From: Humibacter sp. RRB41
Lineage (GTDB): Bacteria > Actinomycetota > Actinomycetes > Actinomycetales > Microbacteriaceae
DNA length: 64,000 nt
Reading direction: 5' to 3'
Assembly (NCBI RefSeq): GCF_022761015.1
Contig: NZ_JAKWJQ010000003.1
Span: 186,001-250,000, forward strand
Part shown: positions 39,914-49,368 of the stretch, piece by piece
Position numbering within the stretch: the stretch's first letter is position 1
Layout: the number at the start of each line of letters is the position of its first letter
Position numbers and translations under genes: made by a program
Notes under the pieces: model-generated
What the model was told of the DNA's origin: nothing
What the model saw: the letters and a program-made list of their open reading frames with translations, nothing else
The model's database searches: none

Positions 39914-40876
39914 GTGAAGAATCGAGGCGTGGACAATCCCTCCGAACGTCGCGTGGTCGCAGTGGTGTCGGTGTACCGGCCGGGCCACGACGTCGTCGAC
40001 AACGTCGCCAGGATCGTCGATCAGGTCGATCACGTCGTCGTTGTGGACGACGGCAGCGGAGACGGCTTCGACGAGGTGTTCTCCGAGCTCACCGCCGCGG
40101 GCGCCCGCCTTGTCGTGCTTCAGGCGAACTCCGGGATCGCGGCGGCTCTCAACGCGGGAATCGAGGCCGCCGACCTGGACCGATCCGACGTCGTCGTCAC
40201 GTTCGATCAGGACAGCAATCCGCCTGCGGGTTTCGTCGCGAGGCTTCTGGACGTGCTCCGCGAGTCAGAAGACGCGGGTCTGCCCGTCGCGATCGTCGCG
40301 CCAGCGACGTTCGCGGGCGTCGATCAGACCGGGCCCGAGCTTGCGTCCGGTCTGCGCGAGGCGCTGCGTCCGATCCAGTCGGGGATGCTCGTCACAGGCT
40401 CTGCCCTCGAACGTATCGGCACCTTCGACGAGGGGCTCTTCATCGACCTCGTCGACGTGGAGTTCTATCTGCGAGCTCTCGAAGCCGGCTTGGTGTCCGT
40501 GGCGGCTTCTGGCTTGGACCTTCCGCACGAGCTGGGACACTTCCAGTCCATGTCCGTGCTCGGCCGCAGGGTGAGCACGACGCTCAGTTCCCCGTTCCGC
40601 TACTACTACCGGGCACGCAATCGTGTCATCGTGACCAGGCGCTACCGAAACATCGCCGGCCCTCTGCTTCGGCGCGAGCGCAACCGTGACCTCGCCCACT
40701 TCGTCGTGGCCGTGGCCTTCGCCCGTCCGAGGCCGGCCCTCGTCACGGTGCTGAGACGCGGATGGCGGGACGGGCGCACGGGTGCCGGCGGTGGCATCCC
40801 GAGCGATCTGAACGACACGGCGTCGTCGATCTCGTGGCGCGGGCAACGGGTGGAGCGACCGGGGCACACCGCCTGA
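39914..40876 (+). CDS. Family 2 glycosyltransferase, rhamnosyltransferase-like
   Basis: A 320-residue GT2 enzyme: VAVVSVYRPGHDVVDNV, VVVVDDGSGDG, ANSGIAAALNAGIE and the metal motif VVTFDQDSNPPAG. LFIDLVDVEFYLRALEAG matches the RfbN/RhlC rhamnosyltransferase pattern, and YYYRARNRVIVTRR the C-terminal box. Rhamnose as donor is inferred from motif and the rml genes. Start is uncertain between GTG 39914 and GTG 39929; neither has a well-spaced ribosome site. Confidence 0.8.
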   Translation: MKNRGVDNPSERRVVAVVSVYRPGHDVVDNVARIVDQVDHVVVVDDGSGDGFDEVFSELTAAGARLVVLQANSGIAAALNAGIEAADLDRSDVVVTFDQDSNPPAGFVARLLDVLRESEDAGLPVAIVAPATFAGVDQTGPELASGLREALRPIQSGMLVTGSALERIGTFDEGLFIDLVDVEFYLRALEAGLVSVAASGLDLPHELGHFQSMSVLGRRVSTTLSSPFRYYYRARNRVIVTRRYRNIAGPLLRRERNRDLAHFVVAVAFARPRPALVTVLRRGWRDGRTGAGGGIPSDLNDTASSISWRGQRVERPGHTA

Positions 40877-40893
40877 GGGCCCGGCCGTGTGGC

Positions 40894-41904
40894 TCAGTCC
40901 TCTGGCATGCCCAACGACCTGCCGCCGATGAACCAGCCGGCGATCCATCCGCCCAGGTACTCGATGACGCTGCGCGAGGCGACGAGGTCGCGGCGCCGAG
41001 CATCGCGGACGAAACGGAACGTGCGCACGAACCGGCGCCGCTTGCCGTACAGGGCGACGAGTTGCCGCATCGACGCCGAGTCGGGCACGCGCCGCGCCAG
41101 GGTCTCGACCATGAGCTGACGCCAGCCGACCGAGACTTTGAACACCGACCTCGCCACCGCCAGCGGACCGTGGCCTCCTTCGTAGCGGTCGGAGATCGAG
41201 CGCACAGTTGCCCAGCTCGAGCCGGGATCGATCGTGCTTCCCTCCGACAACATCTCGCCGATGGCGTTGCCGCCGTGCTGCACGTAGTCCTGCACGATGT
41301 CGTCGGTGACGAGCGTTCCCGATCGGGCGGATGCGCAGAGCGCCAGCCAGTGATCGTGCACTTCCGACGGCGTGGACATGCGGGGGAACGGCAGGGCGAT
41401 GGTCAGAACATCACTGCGCAGAAGGCAGATGCCGCCGGTGAACTGGTTGGTCAGCGTGAAGTACGGCACGGCGAGATCGAGCCGCCGGGTGTCGGCCGAG
41501 ATGACGCGACCGGAGGGGTACTCGACGACGCGGGCCTGGCCGGAGACCAGCGAGTGCGTGGCGAGATGGGGGAGGAGCGTCTCGAGCTTGTTCGGGTACC
41601 AGTAGTCGTCTTGATCGCTGAGCGCGATCCAGGTCGACTCAGGATGCGCGGCGGCGACCACGCGTTCGAAGTTGCCGTAGAAGCCGACGCGCTCGTCGAA
41701 TCCGATCACACGAAACCGTTCGTCACCCGCAACCGCCTCGTCGACGAGGGCCTTCACGATCTCTGGTCGACCATCGGCGGAGATCAGGCACTCGAAGTCT
41801 CGATGCGATTGATCCTGGATGCTTCTCAGCTGCCGTGCGAACAGCTCGGGGTCCGGATTGTATGCGGCCATCGCCACAGTCCCGAAGCCGGCGTCGTCGT
41901 CCAT
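40894..41904 (-). CDS. Family 2 glycosyltransferase with DQDD motif
   Basis: A 336-residue GT-A enzyme. FGTVAMAAYNPDPELFARQL opens the domain, ADGRPEIVKALV follows, and WIALSDQDDYWYPNKLE carries the extended acidic motif. This DQDDxW form is common in rhamnan and capsule transferases. CAGGAG precedes ATG. It converges with the preceding plus-strand gene across 17 bases. Confidence 0.85.
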   Translation of the reverse strand: MDDDAGFGTVAMAAYNPDPELFARQLRSIQDQSHRDFECLISADGRPEIVKALVDEAVAGDERFRVIGFDERVGFYGNFERVVAAAHPESTWIALSDQDDYWYPNKLETLLPHLATHSLVSGQARVVEYPSGRVISADTRRLDLAVPYFTLTNQFTGGICLLRSDVLTIALPFPRMSTPSEVHDHWLALCASARSGTLVTDDIVQDYVQHGGNAIGEMLSEGSTIDPGSSWATVRSISDRYEGGHGPLAVARSVFKVSVGWRQLMVETLARRVPDSASMRQLVALYGKRRRFVRTFRFVRDARRRDLVASRSVIEYLGGWIAGWFIGGRSLGMPED

Positions 41905-41956
41905 CGTGCTCCTGTTTCAGGCTGGGTCGTGCGGCGGATCGCGTCGGGGGAGCCCG

Positions 41957-41962
41957 TAGACT
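41957..41962 (+). promoter_or_regulatory. TAGACT -10 of flippase gene
   Basis: TAGACT about 32 bases before GTG 41994, with a leader containing GAGGGG. Confidence 0.4.
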
Positions 41963-41993
41963 CTGGTGGTCCCAAAACTCGAGGGGAAGACCA

Positions 41994-43259
41994 GTGGCCC
42001 CGCGCGCGCTTATCAGTATCTCAAAGCGGATTGCCGGGTTCGCTGTACCGGTGGCGGCGAGCACGGTACTCGGCATCGTCACCATCCCTTTGCTCGTCCG
42101 GTCGCTCGGCGCTGCCGAATGGGGCTCTCTCGCCGTCGTGCAGGCGACGAGCCAGCTGGTGGGCATCCTGGTCGCGTTCGGCTGGGGTGCGACAGGACCG
42201 TCGGCCGTTGCGGCCTCGGCGAAGGCGGTGCGACCCGACCTGTACGCCCGATCCCTGATCGCGCGTTCCTACCTCTTCGTGATCGGTGTCGTCATCGGCG
42301 CCATCGTGCTCGCCTTTCTGACCAGGGGCGACATCGCGGTCGCCATCGTGGGATCCGTCACCTACCTGCTTCCGTTCCTCGGAGCGAGTTGGTACTTCGT
42401 CGGCGAGGGGCGACCATGGCGGCTCTTCGTCTACGACTCCTTGCCGACGCTCGTCGGCACGCTCGCCGGGCTCGCCGGCGCCGTCGCCACCCGAAGCCTG
42501 ATCGTCTTCCTCCTTCTGCAGGCAGCGGGCAGCCTGGTCGCGGTTGTGCTGGATGCCTTCGTCGTGCTGCGCGGTTCCGGTGCGGGCATCCGAGGTCGCA
42601 CGTCTCCACGAGCGGCGGTGGCGAGCCTCGCCGGTCAGCGTCACGCGGTGACCAGCGCACTCACCTCCGGTCTCTACGTGAACCTGCCGCTGCTGTCGAT
42701 CCAGACCTTCCTGCCGGGATTCGTGCCGATCTACGCGCTGGCAGATCGATTCTTCCGGTATGCGAACGTTGCGTTCTCGCCCGTGCAGCAGTTCTTGCAG
42801 GGCTGGGTGCCCGAAGCCGGGGAACGACGCTCGTTCGACCGGATGAAATACGCGACCTGGGCGGGATTGGGGTTCGGCATCGTCGGCGGTGCTCTCGTCG
42901 CCCTGCTCACGCGACCGCTCGCCTGGCTGCTCTCCGGCGGGGAGATCGAGGTGCCGTTCGCGCTGAGCATCCCGCTCGGCGTGGCATTCGTGTTCGTCGC
43001 GTCGTCTGCGGTGATCGGCTACGCGTGCCTGGTGCCGGTCGGGCGAGCGCGATCGCTCGCCGCCTCGACCGTCGTCGGCGCGCTGGTCGGTGCACCGCTG
43101 ATCATCGTCTTCGCCGTTCTGCATCTTCCGGTGCTGGTCGCCTGGTCGGTCGCGGTGTCGGAGGCGGTGGTGGCCTCGTACCAGTACTCCGTGCTACGCC
43201 GCGAGCTGTCGCGCAGGATGAACCTTGCCGAGCCGGCCCCGGAGGCCTCCGGTGACTGA
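41994..43259 (+). CDS. Wzx-like polysaccharide flippase (first copy)
   Basis: A 421-residue protein with about twelve helices of the MOP/PST exporter type. VAFGWGATGPSAVA, LGASWYFVGEGRPW and GLYVNLPLLSIQTFLPGF are characteristic segments. Family members flip lipid-linked oligosaccharides across the membrane. GAGGGG precedes GTG 41994. A GT2 gene overlaps its 3' end by eight bases. A clear paralogue with its own GT2 lies tail-to-tail at 44904-46127. Confidence 0.85.
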   Translation: MAPRALISISKRIAGFAVPVAASTVLGIVTIPLLVRSLGAAEWGSLAVVQATSQLVGILVAFGWGATGPSAVAASAKAVRPDLYARSLIARSYLFVIGVVIGAIVLAFLTRGDIAVAIVGSVTYLLPFLGASWYFVGEGRPWRLFVYDSLPTLVGTLAGLAGAVATRSLIVFLLLQAAGSLVAVVLDAFVVLRGSGAGIRGRTSPRAAVASLAGQRHAVTSALTSGLYVNLPLLSIQTFLPGFVPIYALADRFFRYANVAFSPVQQFLQGWVPEAGERRSFDRMKYATWAGLGFGIVGGALVALLTRPLAWLLSGGEIEVPFALSIPLGVAFVFVASSAVIGYACLVPVGRARSLAASTVVGALVGAPLIIVFAVLHLPVLVAWSVAVSEAVVASYQYSVLRRELSRRMNLAEPAPEASGD

Positions 43260-44019
43260 GCGGATGCCGGTCTCCGTCAGCGTCTGCATGGCCACCTACA
43301 ACGGAGCGCGATTCGTCGAGGAGCAGCTCGAGTCGATCCTCGAACAGTTGCCCGCCGATGGCGAGGTCGTCGTGGTGGACGACGCATCGACCGATGACAC
43401 CGTCGCCGTCGTCTCGGCCATCGGAGATCCGCGCATCCACGTCACCGTGCACGAGGCCAACAGTGGATACGTCGCGACCTTCGAGGACGCGCTTCGGCTG
43501 GCCAGGGGAGCGGCTCTGGTGCTCAGCGACCAGGACGACGTGTGGGCACCGGGGCGACTCGACGCACTCGTCGGGGCGCTGCAGAACGCCGACGTGGTCG
43601 CGTCGAATCTCGCCCTCTACCCCGACGGAGCACCGTTGCCGACGCCGTTCGGAGGCTCGGACTGGCACTTGAGCGCGTCGACGTCGACGCACCGGCTCCG
43701 CAATTCGCTCGGTGTGCTGGCCGGGGCGATGCCGTACTTCGGCTGCGCGATGGCGATGACGCCGTCGGCGAGGAGTCGCATCCTTCCGTTCCCGGCGTTC
43801 CTCACCGAATCGCACGACCTGTGGATCGCGCTGAGTGGCAATGCAGGCCGCTCGATGGCCCACCTCGAGCAGGTCACGGTGCTGCGGCGGCTGCACGACG
43901 CGAACACATCGCCGTCTCGACCGCGTGGCCCCGTCGAGGTGTTGAAGGCGCGCTGGATGCTGGTTCGCGCCATCCTGGTCGCGTATCGCCGCGCAAGGCG
44001 CGAACGTTCGACCCGCTGA
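43252..44019 (+). CDS. Family 2 glycosyltransferase
   Basis: A 255-residue GT-A enzyme: VSVSVCMATYNGARFVEEQL, VVVVDDASTDDT, and the DQDD form VLSDQDDVWAPGRL. HDLWIALSGNAGR is the acceptor-side Asp motif. GTG 43252 has GGAGG upstream and overlaps the flippase stop; ATG 43264 is an alternative. It probably completes the oligosaccharide moved by the coupled flippase. Confidence 0.87.
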   Translation: MTERMPVSVSVCMATYNGARFVEEQLESILEQLPADGEVVVVDDASTDDTVAVVSAIGDPRIHVTVHEANSGYVATFEDALRLARGAALVLSDQDDVWAPGRLDALVGALQNADVVASNLALYPDGAPLPTPFGGSDWHLSASTSTHRLRNSLGVLAGAMPYFGCAMAMTPSARSRILPFPAFLTESHDLWIALSGNAGRSMAHLEQVTVLRRLHDANTSPSRPRGPVEVLKARWMLVRAILVAYRRARRERSTR

Positions 44020-44025
44020 GCCGGT

Positions 44026-44907
44026 TCAGCGCAAGGCGTGCCCGAGCAGGGTGCGCACGCCGGCACCGTCCCGCTGAGCGATCGCCCCGACGAGGTTGGT
44101 GAGCGCGTTCATCCGCGACGTCACGTGCACACGTGCCGCGCGGGCCGCTTTCTTCCATCCCAGCTGGTCGGCCCTCTCGGCGAATTCCGCGAACAGTGCG
44201 GCCTCCTCTTCGAACCGGGCACCGTTGGCCGCGGTCCACGACGACACGCTCGCGGAATGCCTGCGGTATCGGAAGGTGGTCTGGGAGAAGAGCACGAGGG
44301 ACCCGCCGTCCATCAGTATCTCGAGCTGCAAGGCGAGATCGAGGGCCACCTCGAACTCGGGCCGGAACCCCCGATCGACCAGCTCCGTTCGGCGCCAGCA
44401 GATCGAGGGGAAGTACGCCCAGTCGCCGCGCAGGAGCCCGACCGTCAGCGCCTCTCCCCGGAGTTCGGCGATGTCGGCGACCTTGGGGCGAAGCAGTGCC
44501 TTGAGTCGGTCGGCCAGCGGCATCACCGATCTGCCCTCGGCGTCGATGACGTCGACGCCCGGATGGTAGTAGGAGCCGTCGGGGAACGCGCGGATGGCTT
44601 TCTCGAGAGACTCGACGTAATCGGGGAGCATCAGGTCGTCACATCCCATGATCACGACGTGATCGGCGCTGGAGAGGTCGACCGAGCGCTGGAAGTTGCC
44701 GGTGACGCCGAGGTTCTCGGCGTTGCGAAGGTACGTGACGCGCGGGTCGTCGAGTGAGCGCACCCATTCGCCCGGCGCTCGGTCGGGGTAGCAGTCGTCC
44801 AGCACCGTGAGGTGCCAATCCGATGACGTCTGGCCCAGCACGCTGCGCACGGCCTGCCGGAAGAGCGTCGGATCGCCATAGAACGGCATCATGATGTCGA
44901 TCGTCAC
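44026..44907 (-). CDS. Family 2 glycosyltransferase
   Basis: A 293-residue GT-A enzyme with IDIMMPFYGDPTLFRQAVRS, TVLDDCYPDRAPG, NAENLGVTGNF and MGCDDLMLPDYV as the metal motif. SYYHPGVDVIDAEGR and a late YRRHSASVSS complete the fold. GTG 44907 overlaps the flippase stop (GTGA). Its own stop is six bases from the convergent GT2 stop at 44019. Confidence 0.87.
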   Translation of the reverse strand: MTIDIMMPFYGDPTLFRQAVRSVLGQTSSDWHLTVLDDCYPDRAPGEWVRSLDDPRVTYLRNAENLGVTGNFQRSVDLSSADHVVIMGCDDLMLPDYVESLEKAIRAFPDGSYYHPGVDVIDAEGRSVMPLADRLKALLRPKVADIAELRGEALTVGLLRGDWAYFPSICWRRTELVDRGFRPEFEVALDLALQLEILMDGGSLVLFSQTTFRYRRHSASVSSWTAANGARFEEEAALFAEFAERADQLGWKKAARAARVHVTSRMNALTNLVGAIAQRDGAGVRTLLGHALR

Positions 44908-46127
44908 GATGCCGCCTTGAAGACTCGTCGATTCATCACGACGAGCTGATAGGCCAGCACCACGATCTCGGACAGCGCCAGCGCGGAGGTGACACCGAGG
45001 AGTCCGAAGACCAGAGCGGCCGGAATCAGGCCTGCCACGCCGACGACGGCTCCCGCAACGGTGCTCCATGCCAGAGCGGAGGTCAGTCGGTAGGTGGTGA
45101 GCACCGCGAAGCCCGTGACCTGCGAGATGAGCATCGCGCCCAACGCGAGGCCCAGCGTGATCGCGACGGGATACGAAATGGCGAGCTGGCCGCCGGAGAG
45201 CACCAGGCCGGCCCAAGGCGCGAGCAGCATGTAGAGCACGGCGCCTGCGATACCGAGATAGATCGTGAGCATTGTCACGCGTCGTGCGTGATGCAGCTGC
45301 TCCGCGGGGTCCTTGCGCGGCACATACCCTTGCGACACCTGCACGTACGGCCGGGTGGCGTAGAGCGCGAGTCGCATGATGCGTTCGGCCAGGGCGTACA
45401 CGGCCGTGAAGCTCGGCAAGAAGATCTGCACGACGATGATCGGCAGGTTCACGTACAGCGTGGAGACGGCCGACATCGAGACGGCCGGCAGGTGGGTTCG
45501 CAGCCTGGCGATCGCGTTCACGAGCGAGAGATCGACCCTCCACCCGGAGTATCTGCGCAGGATGCTCGCGCTCGAGACCACGGTGGCCGCGATGCCGCCG
45601 ATCAACTGGAATCCGACGAACCACAACGCGTCGCCCGTCCAGAACAGCACCAGTGCGCCGATCACCGATCCGATCTGCCTGGGAATGGTCTCGAGGAACA
45701 GAAAGCGCAGCGGACTCGACTCGCCGACGAAGAACCAGCCGCCGGAGAGTCCTGGCAGGAGCGCGGCGATCAACGTCACGACGGCGATCAGCGGCTGCTG
45801 TGGCAACAGCACGATGGTGATCACGACGCAGACGGCACCGACGCCGAGGAGCAGCCACGTGCGGCTCACCAGCGATTCCACGTAGGACAGGCCGCGCTCG
45901 CCGGCATCCATGCTCGCGACCTCGGTGGGACCGGTGACCCCCCAGCCGGCACCGACGAGCACGACACCGAAACCGGCAACGCCCTGCGCGACGGCGATGG
46001 TCGCCCAGGTGTGCGCGCCCGCGACGATGATGACCACGGGAATGACGGCGATGCTGATGATGCCGCCGGTGATCACCGACAGGCCGTACCCGCTGAACGT
46101 GCGTGCGATGCTTCGTGCGCTCACCAT
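44904..46127 (-). CDS. Wzx-like polysaccharide flippase (second copy)
   Basis: A 407-residue protein with about twelve helices, paralogous to the one at 41994-43259. Matching segments include VGAGWGVTGPTEVA, SGGWFFVGESSPL and STLYVNLPIIVVQIFLPSF. It probably exports a second lipid-linked unit. ATG 46127 lacks an obvious ribosome site; the leader upstream is about 97 bases if the TACTAT at 46231-46236 is the promoter. Confidence 0.85.
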   Translation of the reverse strand: MVSARSIARTFSGYGLSVITGGIISIAVIPVVIIVAGAHTWATIAVAQGVAGFGVVLVGAGWGVTGPTEVASMDAGERGLSYVESLVSRTWLLLGVGAVCVVITIVLLPQQPLIAVVTLIAALLPGLSGGWFFVGESSPLRFLFLETIPRQIGSVIGALVLFWTGDALWFVGFQLIGGIAATVVSSASILRRYSGWRVDLSLVNAIARLRTHLPAVSMSAVSTLYVNLPIIVVQIFLPSFTAVYALAERIMRLALYATRPYVQVSQGYVPRKDPAEQLHHARRVTMLTIYLGIAGAVLYMLLAPWAGLVLSGGQLAISYPVAITLGLALGAMLISQVTGFAVLTTYRLTSALAWSTVAGAVVGVAGLIPAALVFGLLGVTSALALSEIVVLAYQLVVMNRRVFKAAS

Positions 46128-46209
46128 CGGCGCGACGCCGGATTCACGATGAGTACCTCTGCTTTCGGGATGAGACGCGCCGCGCGCGGCGCCGCCGCAC
46201 AGGCTCGGC

Positions 46210-46236
46210 GCCTCATGAGGCCATCGCAACATAGTA
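46210..46236 (-). promoter_or_regulatory. TACTAT -10 and 12-base palindrome before second flippase
   Basis: On the minus strand TACTAT (46231-46236) is followed at the expected transcription start by GCCTCATGAGGC (46210-46221), a perfect palindrome. This is the position of a repressor site. The rest of 46128-46325 holds no gene. Confidence 0.45.
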
Positions 46237-46313
46237 GGACGTCCGTGGCGCGCGTCCGGCCGCGGAGGTACCGGCTGGCCCCGGCTCCCACCCGAGACCG
46301 AGCCCCGGACTAA

Positions 46314-46319
46314 TACAAT
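46314..46319 (+). promoter_or_regulatory. Leaderless promoter of galE (TACAAT)
   Basis: TACAAT, the closest match to the -10 consensus in the window, ends six bases before GTG 46326. Confidence 0.5.
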
Positions 46320-46325
46320 CGCCGG

Positions 46326-47321
46326 GTGTCTGTTCTCGTGACAGGCGGAGCAGGCTACATCGGGAGCCATGTCGTCCGCCTCCTGCTCGCCCGCGGTGAC
46401 GACGTCATCGTGATCGACAGATTGTCGACCGGGAGGCGACACCGCATTGACGGCGCCGTGCTGGTGGAAACGGACCTCGCCTCTCCCGAGGCTGCCGACG
46501 AGGTGCGCGAGATCGTCCGCGAGCACGGCGTCGATGGCGTGCTGCACTTCGCGGCGCTGAAGAGCGCGCCCGAGTCGGTGCTGCAGCCCGAGCGTTACTA
46601 CCGGGAGAACCTCGGCGCGCTCGCCAACGTGCTCAGCGGCATCCGCGACACGGCCGTGCGCTCGTTCGTCTTCTCGTCGTCGGCGGCCGTCTACGGCGAA
46701 GTCTCCGACGAGCCGGTGGGGGAGAACATCCCGACGGCGCCGATCAACCCGTACGGCCAGACGAAGCTGGCGGGCGAGTGGCTGACGCGGGCGGCGACGG
46801 CGGCCGCGGGCATCCCGTCGGTGAGCCTGCGATACTTCAACGTCGCCGGTGCAGGATGGCCCGACCTCGCGGACGATCAGGTGGCCAACCTGTTCACCGT
46901 GACTATCGACAGGATTCTTCGCGATGAGCCCCCGATCATCTACGGCGACGACCACGAGACCGCCGACGGCACCGGCGTACGCGATTATGTGCACGTGCTC
47001 GACCTGGCAGAGGCGCACGTCGCCGCGCTCGAGGCACTTGCGAACCGTCCGCAGCACGACGTGTACAACATCGGCACGGGCAGGGGAGTGAGCGTGCGAG
47101 AGGTGATCGACGCTCTGGCATCCGTCTCCGGCCGACCCCTGGCACCGGTCGTGGCGGATCGCAGGCCGGGGGATCCCTCGAGCGTGGTGGCGGACGTCTC
47201 GCGCTCGGCACGCGAACTCGGCTGGCGCTCGCGATACTCCTTGTCCGACATGGTGGAGTCGGCGTGGAACGCTCGCGGCGACGTGGCGGGGCGCGGCCGA
47301 CAGGAGACCGAACACTCGTGA
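46326..47321 (+). CDS. galE: UDP-glucose 4-epimerase
   Basis: A 331-residue SDR: VTGGAGYIGSHVV at the N-terminus, HFAALKSAPESV, SSSAAVYGE and INPYGQTKLAGEW with the Tyr-Lys pair. RDYVHVLDLAEAHVAAL and VYNIGTGRGVSVREV are GalE hallmarks. It converts UDP-glucose to UDP-galactose, feeding Glf. GTG 46326 is supported by a leaderless -10. The stop overlaps the next gene (GTGA). Confidence 0.94.
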   Translation: MSVLVTGGAGYIGSHVVRLLLARGDDVIVIDRLSTGRRHRIDGAVLVETDLASPEAADEVREIVREHGVDGVLHFAALKSAPESVLQPERYYRENLGALANVLSGIRDTAVRSFVFSSSAAVYGEVSDEPVGENIPTAPINPYGQTKLAGEWLTRAATAAAGIPSVSLRYFNVAGAGWPDLADDQVANLFTVTIDRILRDEPPIIYGDDHETADGTGVRDYVHVLDLAEAHVAALEALANRPQHDVYNIGTGRGVSVREVIDALASVSGRPLAPVVADRRPGDPSSVVADVSRSARELGWRSRYSLSDMVESAWNARGDVAGRGRQETEHS

Positions 47322-49345
47322 CCTGGATCGAAGCACTGCCGGCATTCGTCGTCGCGTTGGCGATCCTCTACGTTCCGGGGGTTCTCGTTGGCGCCGTGGC
47401 GGGCGTGCGAGGAATCAAGCTGTACGCATCCGCTCCCGCCATCACTGTCGCGCTCCTCGCGGTCCTCGCGATCGTGCTGCCGTGGGTGCACGTCGACTGG
47501 TCGCCGGTCTGGGTGTTCATCTCGGTGCTCATCGTGATCCTCGTCGTGGCGGTCGTGCGTGCCCTTGTCTCGAGAAGGTTCTGGCGCGTGCGGGGCCGAC
47601 CCGACTCGACGGAGGGCGTGGATCGCAGGCTGATCTGGATGCTGGTGGCCGCAATCGGCATCCCGGCGATCGCCATCGTGGTGCAGACCACCATCGCGTT
47701 CGTATCGCCCGATTCGATCTCGCAGACCTTCGACGCGATCTTCCACCTCAACGCCCTGCGCTTCATCGAGGACACCGGCAACGCCTCGTCGTTCCACATC
47801 GATCAGCTGGTGGTCCCACCGGGAACGCGCACGTTCTACCCGGCGGCATGGCACTCGCTCACGTCGCTCGTGATCGAGACGACCGGGGTGTCGATCCCCG
47901 TCGGCGCCAACATCACGAACGTGGCGATCGCGGCGTTCGCGTGGCCGGCCGGACTCATGCTTCTCGCGCGCACGCTGCTGCCCGGGAGCCGCGTCGCCAT
48001 CGTCGCAGCCGGCGTGCTGGCAGCTGCCGTCCCCGGCTTCCCACTCCTGATGGTCAGCTTCGGCGTGCTCTACCCGTACTTCCTGGCGCTCGCCTTCCTG
48101 CCGATCGCACTCGCACTCGGCGCGAAGGTTCTGCTGCACGCGTTCCACGGCGAGTGGAAGTCGGCCGCCACCGACCTCTGGCTGGTGCTCGTCATCCTGA
48201 TCGCGATCGGGCTGGCCCAGCCGGCCGTCGTGTTCGCCTGGGCCGCGTTGCTGGTGCCGCTCGTCGTCGTGCTCGTCGTGGGCCTCGTGCGCACGCTGCG
48301 CAGGCCCGTGTCGAAGGTGCTGGTCTGGGCGATCCTCGCGGTCGCCGTTTTGGTTTTCGTCATCGTGTGGATCTACGAGGGGCGGCTGGGTTCCACGACG
48401 CCGTGGGTGAATTACACGAGCCCGCAGGCAGCGCTGTGGGAAGCGGTCACGTACTCGAAATCGGGCACGCCTTTGGCGCTCGCCGTCGGCATCCTGACCC
48501 TGCTCGGCCTCATTCGCCTGGTGATGAGGCCAGGCGCGCGGTGGTACCTGGGCTCCTGGGCGATCGGCCTCTTCTTGTTCGGGGTGGCAGCTTCGCTTCC
48601 GTCGTGGAAGCTCCGCTGGATGATCACCGGTCTCTTCTACCGTGATCCGCCGCGGCTCTATGCGCTGTTCACGGTGGTCAGCATCCCCGTAGCGATCATC
48701 GGCGCCGTCTGGCTGTGGCAACTCGCCACGTCCTCCATGAGCTCGCAGAGGCAGCCTGGAACGGATGCAGGTGCAACGGCCGAGAACGCCGGTCGCGGCT
48801 CGAGCGCCACGCTGTCGGCGACACTTGGCGTGATCGCGATCGTCGTGCTTGTCGCCGCGACACAGGGCTCGCCTGCTGTGTGGCATCAGGTGAACGCAAC
48901 GCGTGCGACCTACACGGCCGGTGCGAAGGCGCCGGTGCTTTCGGACGACGAACGCACGCTGATCGAACGGCTACCGCGAGAGGTGCCGAGCACGGTGCTC
49001 ATCGCCGGCGATCCGTGGACGGGAACCGCCTACGCGTACGCGTTGGTCAACAGGCCGGTGCTCAACCCGCACTTCAGTGCGCGCATCTCCCCTTATGCCG
49101 GCGTCATCAATGCCGGCCTGAATCAGGCGAAGTCGAACCCTGCCGTGTGCCAAGCGGTTCGCACTCTGCACGTGGAGTACGTACTGGATTTCGGCACCTT
49201 CGCCAAGGATGCGGGCAAGACCGGCTTCGGGTTCAATTTCACCGCCGGCTACACGGGACTCGGCGGCCTGGTGCGAGCCGGAGTGGCCACCGAAGTGGAC
49301 CACGAGGGTTCGGCTCGGCTGCTGAAGATCACGGCCTGTTCCTGA
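47318..49345 (+). CDS. Large polytopic membrane protein, DUF6541-like (paralogue)
   Basis: A 675-residue protein with about twelve helices and a C-terminal outer domain. SPDSISQTFDAIFHLNALRF and FYPAAWHSLTSL correspond to the loop motifs of the 34787 protein, as do VLIAGDPWTGTAYAYAL and two late Cys (CQAV; ITACS). GTG 47318 has AGGAG upstream and overlaps galE. Linkage to galE suggests handling of galactose-containing glycan. Function unproven; GT-C-like transferase or polymer export are the main options. Confidence 0.75.
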   Translation: MTWIEALPAFVVALAILYVPGVLVGAVAGVRGIKLYASAPAITVALLAVLAIVLPWVHVDWSPVWVFISVLIVILVVAVVRALVSRRFWRVRGRPDSTEGVDRRLIWMLVAAIGIPAIAIVVQTTIAFVSPDSISQTFDAIFHLNALRFIEDTGNASSFHIDQLVVPPGTRTFYPAAWHSLTSLVIETTGVSIPVGANITNVAIAAFAWPAGLMLLARTLLPGSRVAIVAAGVLAAAVPGFPLLMVSFGVLYPYFLALAFLPIALALGAKVLLHAFHGEWKSAATDLWLVLVILIAIGLAQPAVVFAWAALLVPLVVVLVVGLVRTLRRPVSKVLVWAILAVAVLVFVIVWIYEGRLGSTTPWVNYTSPQAALWEAVTYSKSGTPLALAVGILTLLGLIRLVMRPGARWYLGSWAIGLFLFGVAASLPSWKLRWMITGLFYRDPPRLYALFTVVSIPVAIIGAVWLWQLATSSMSSQRQPGTDAGATAENAGRGSSATLSATLGVIAIVVLVAATQGSPAVWHQVNATRATYTAGAKAPVLSDDERTLIERLPREVPSTVLIAGDPWTGTAYAYALVNRPVLNPHFSARISPYAGVINAGLNQAKSNPAVCQAVRTLHVEYVLDFGTFAKDAGKTGFGFNFTAGYTGLGGLVRAGVATEVDHEGSARLLKITACS

Positions 49346-49368
49346 TCTCTTTCGCCGGACTGTACGGA

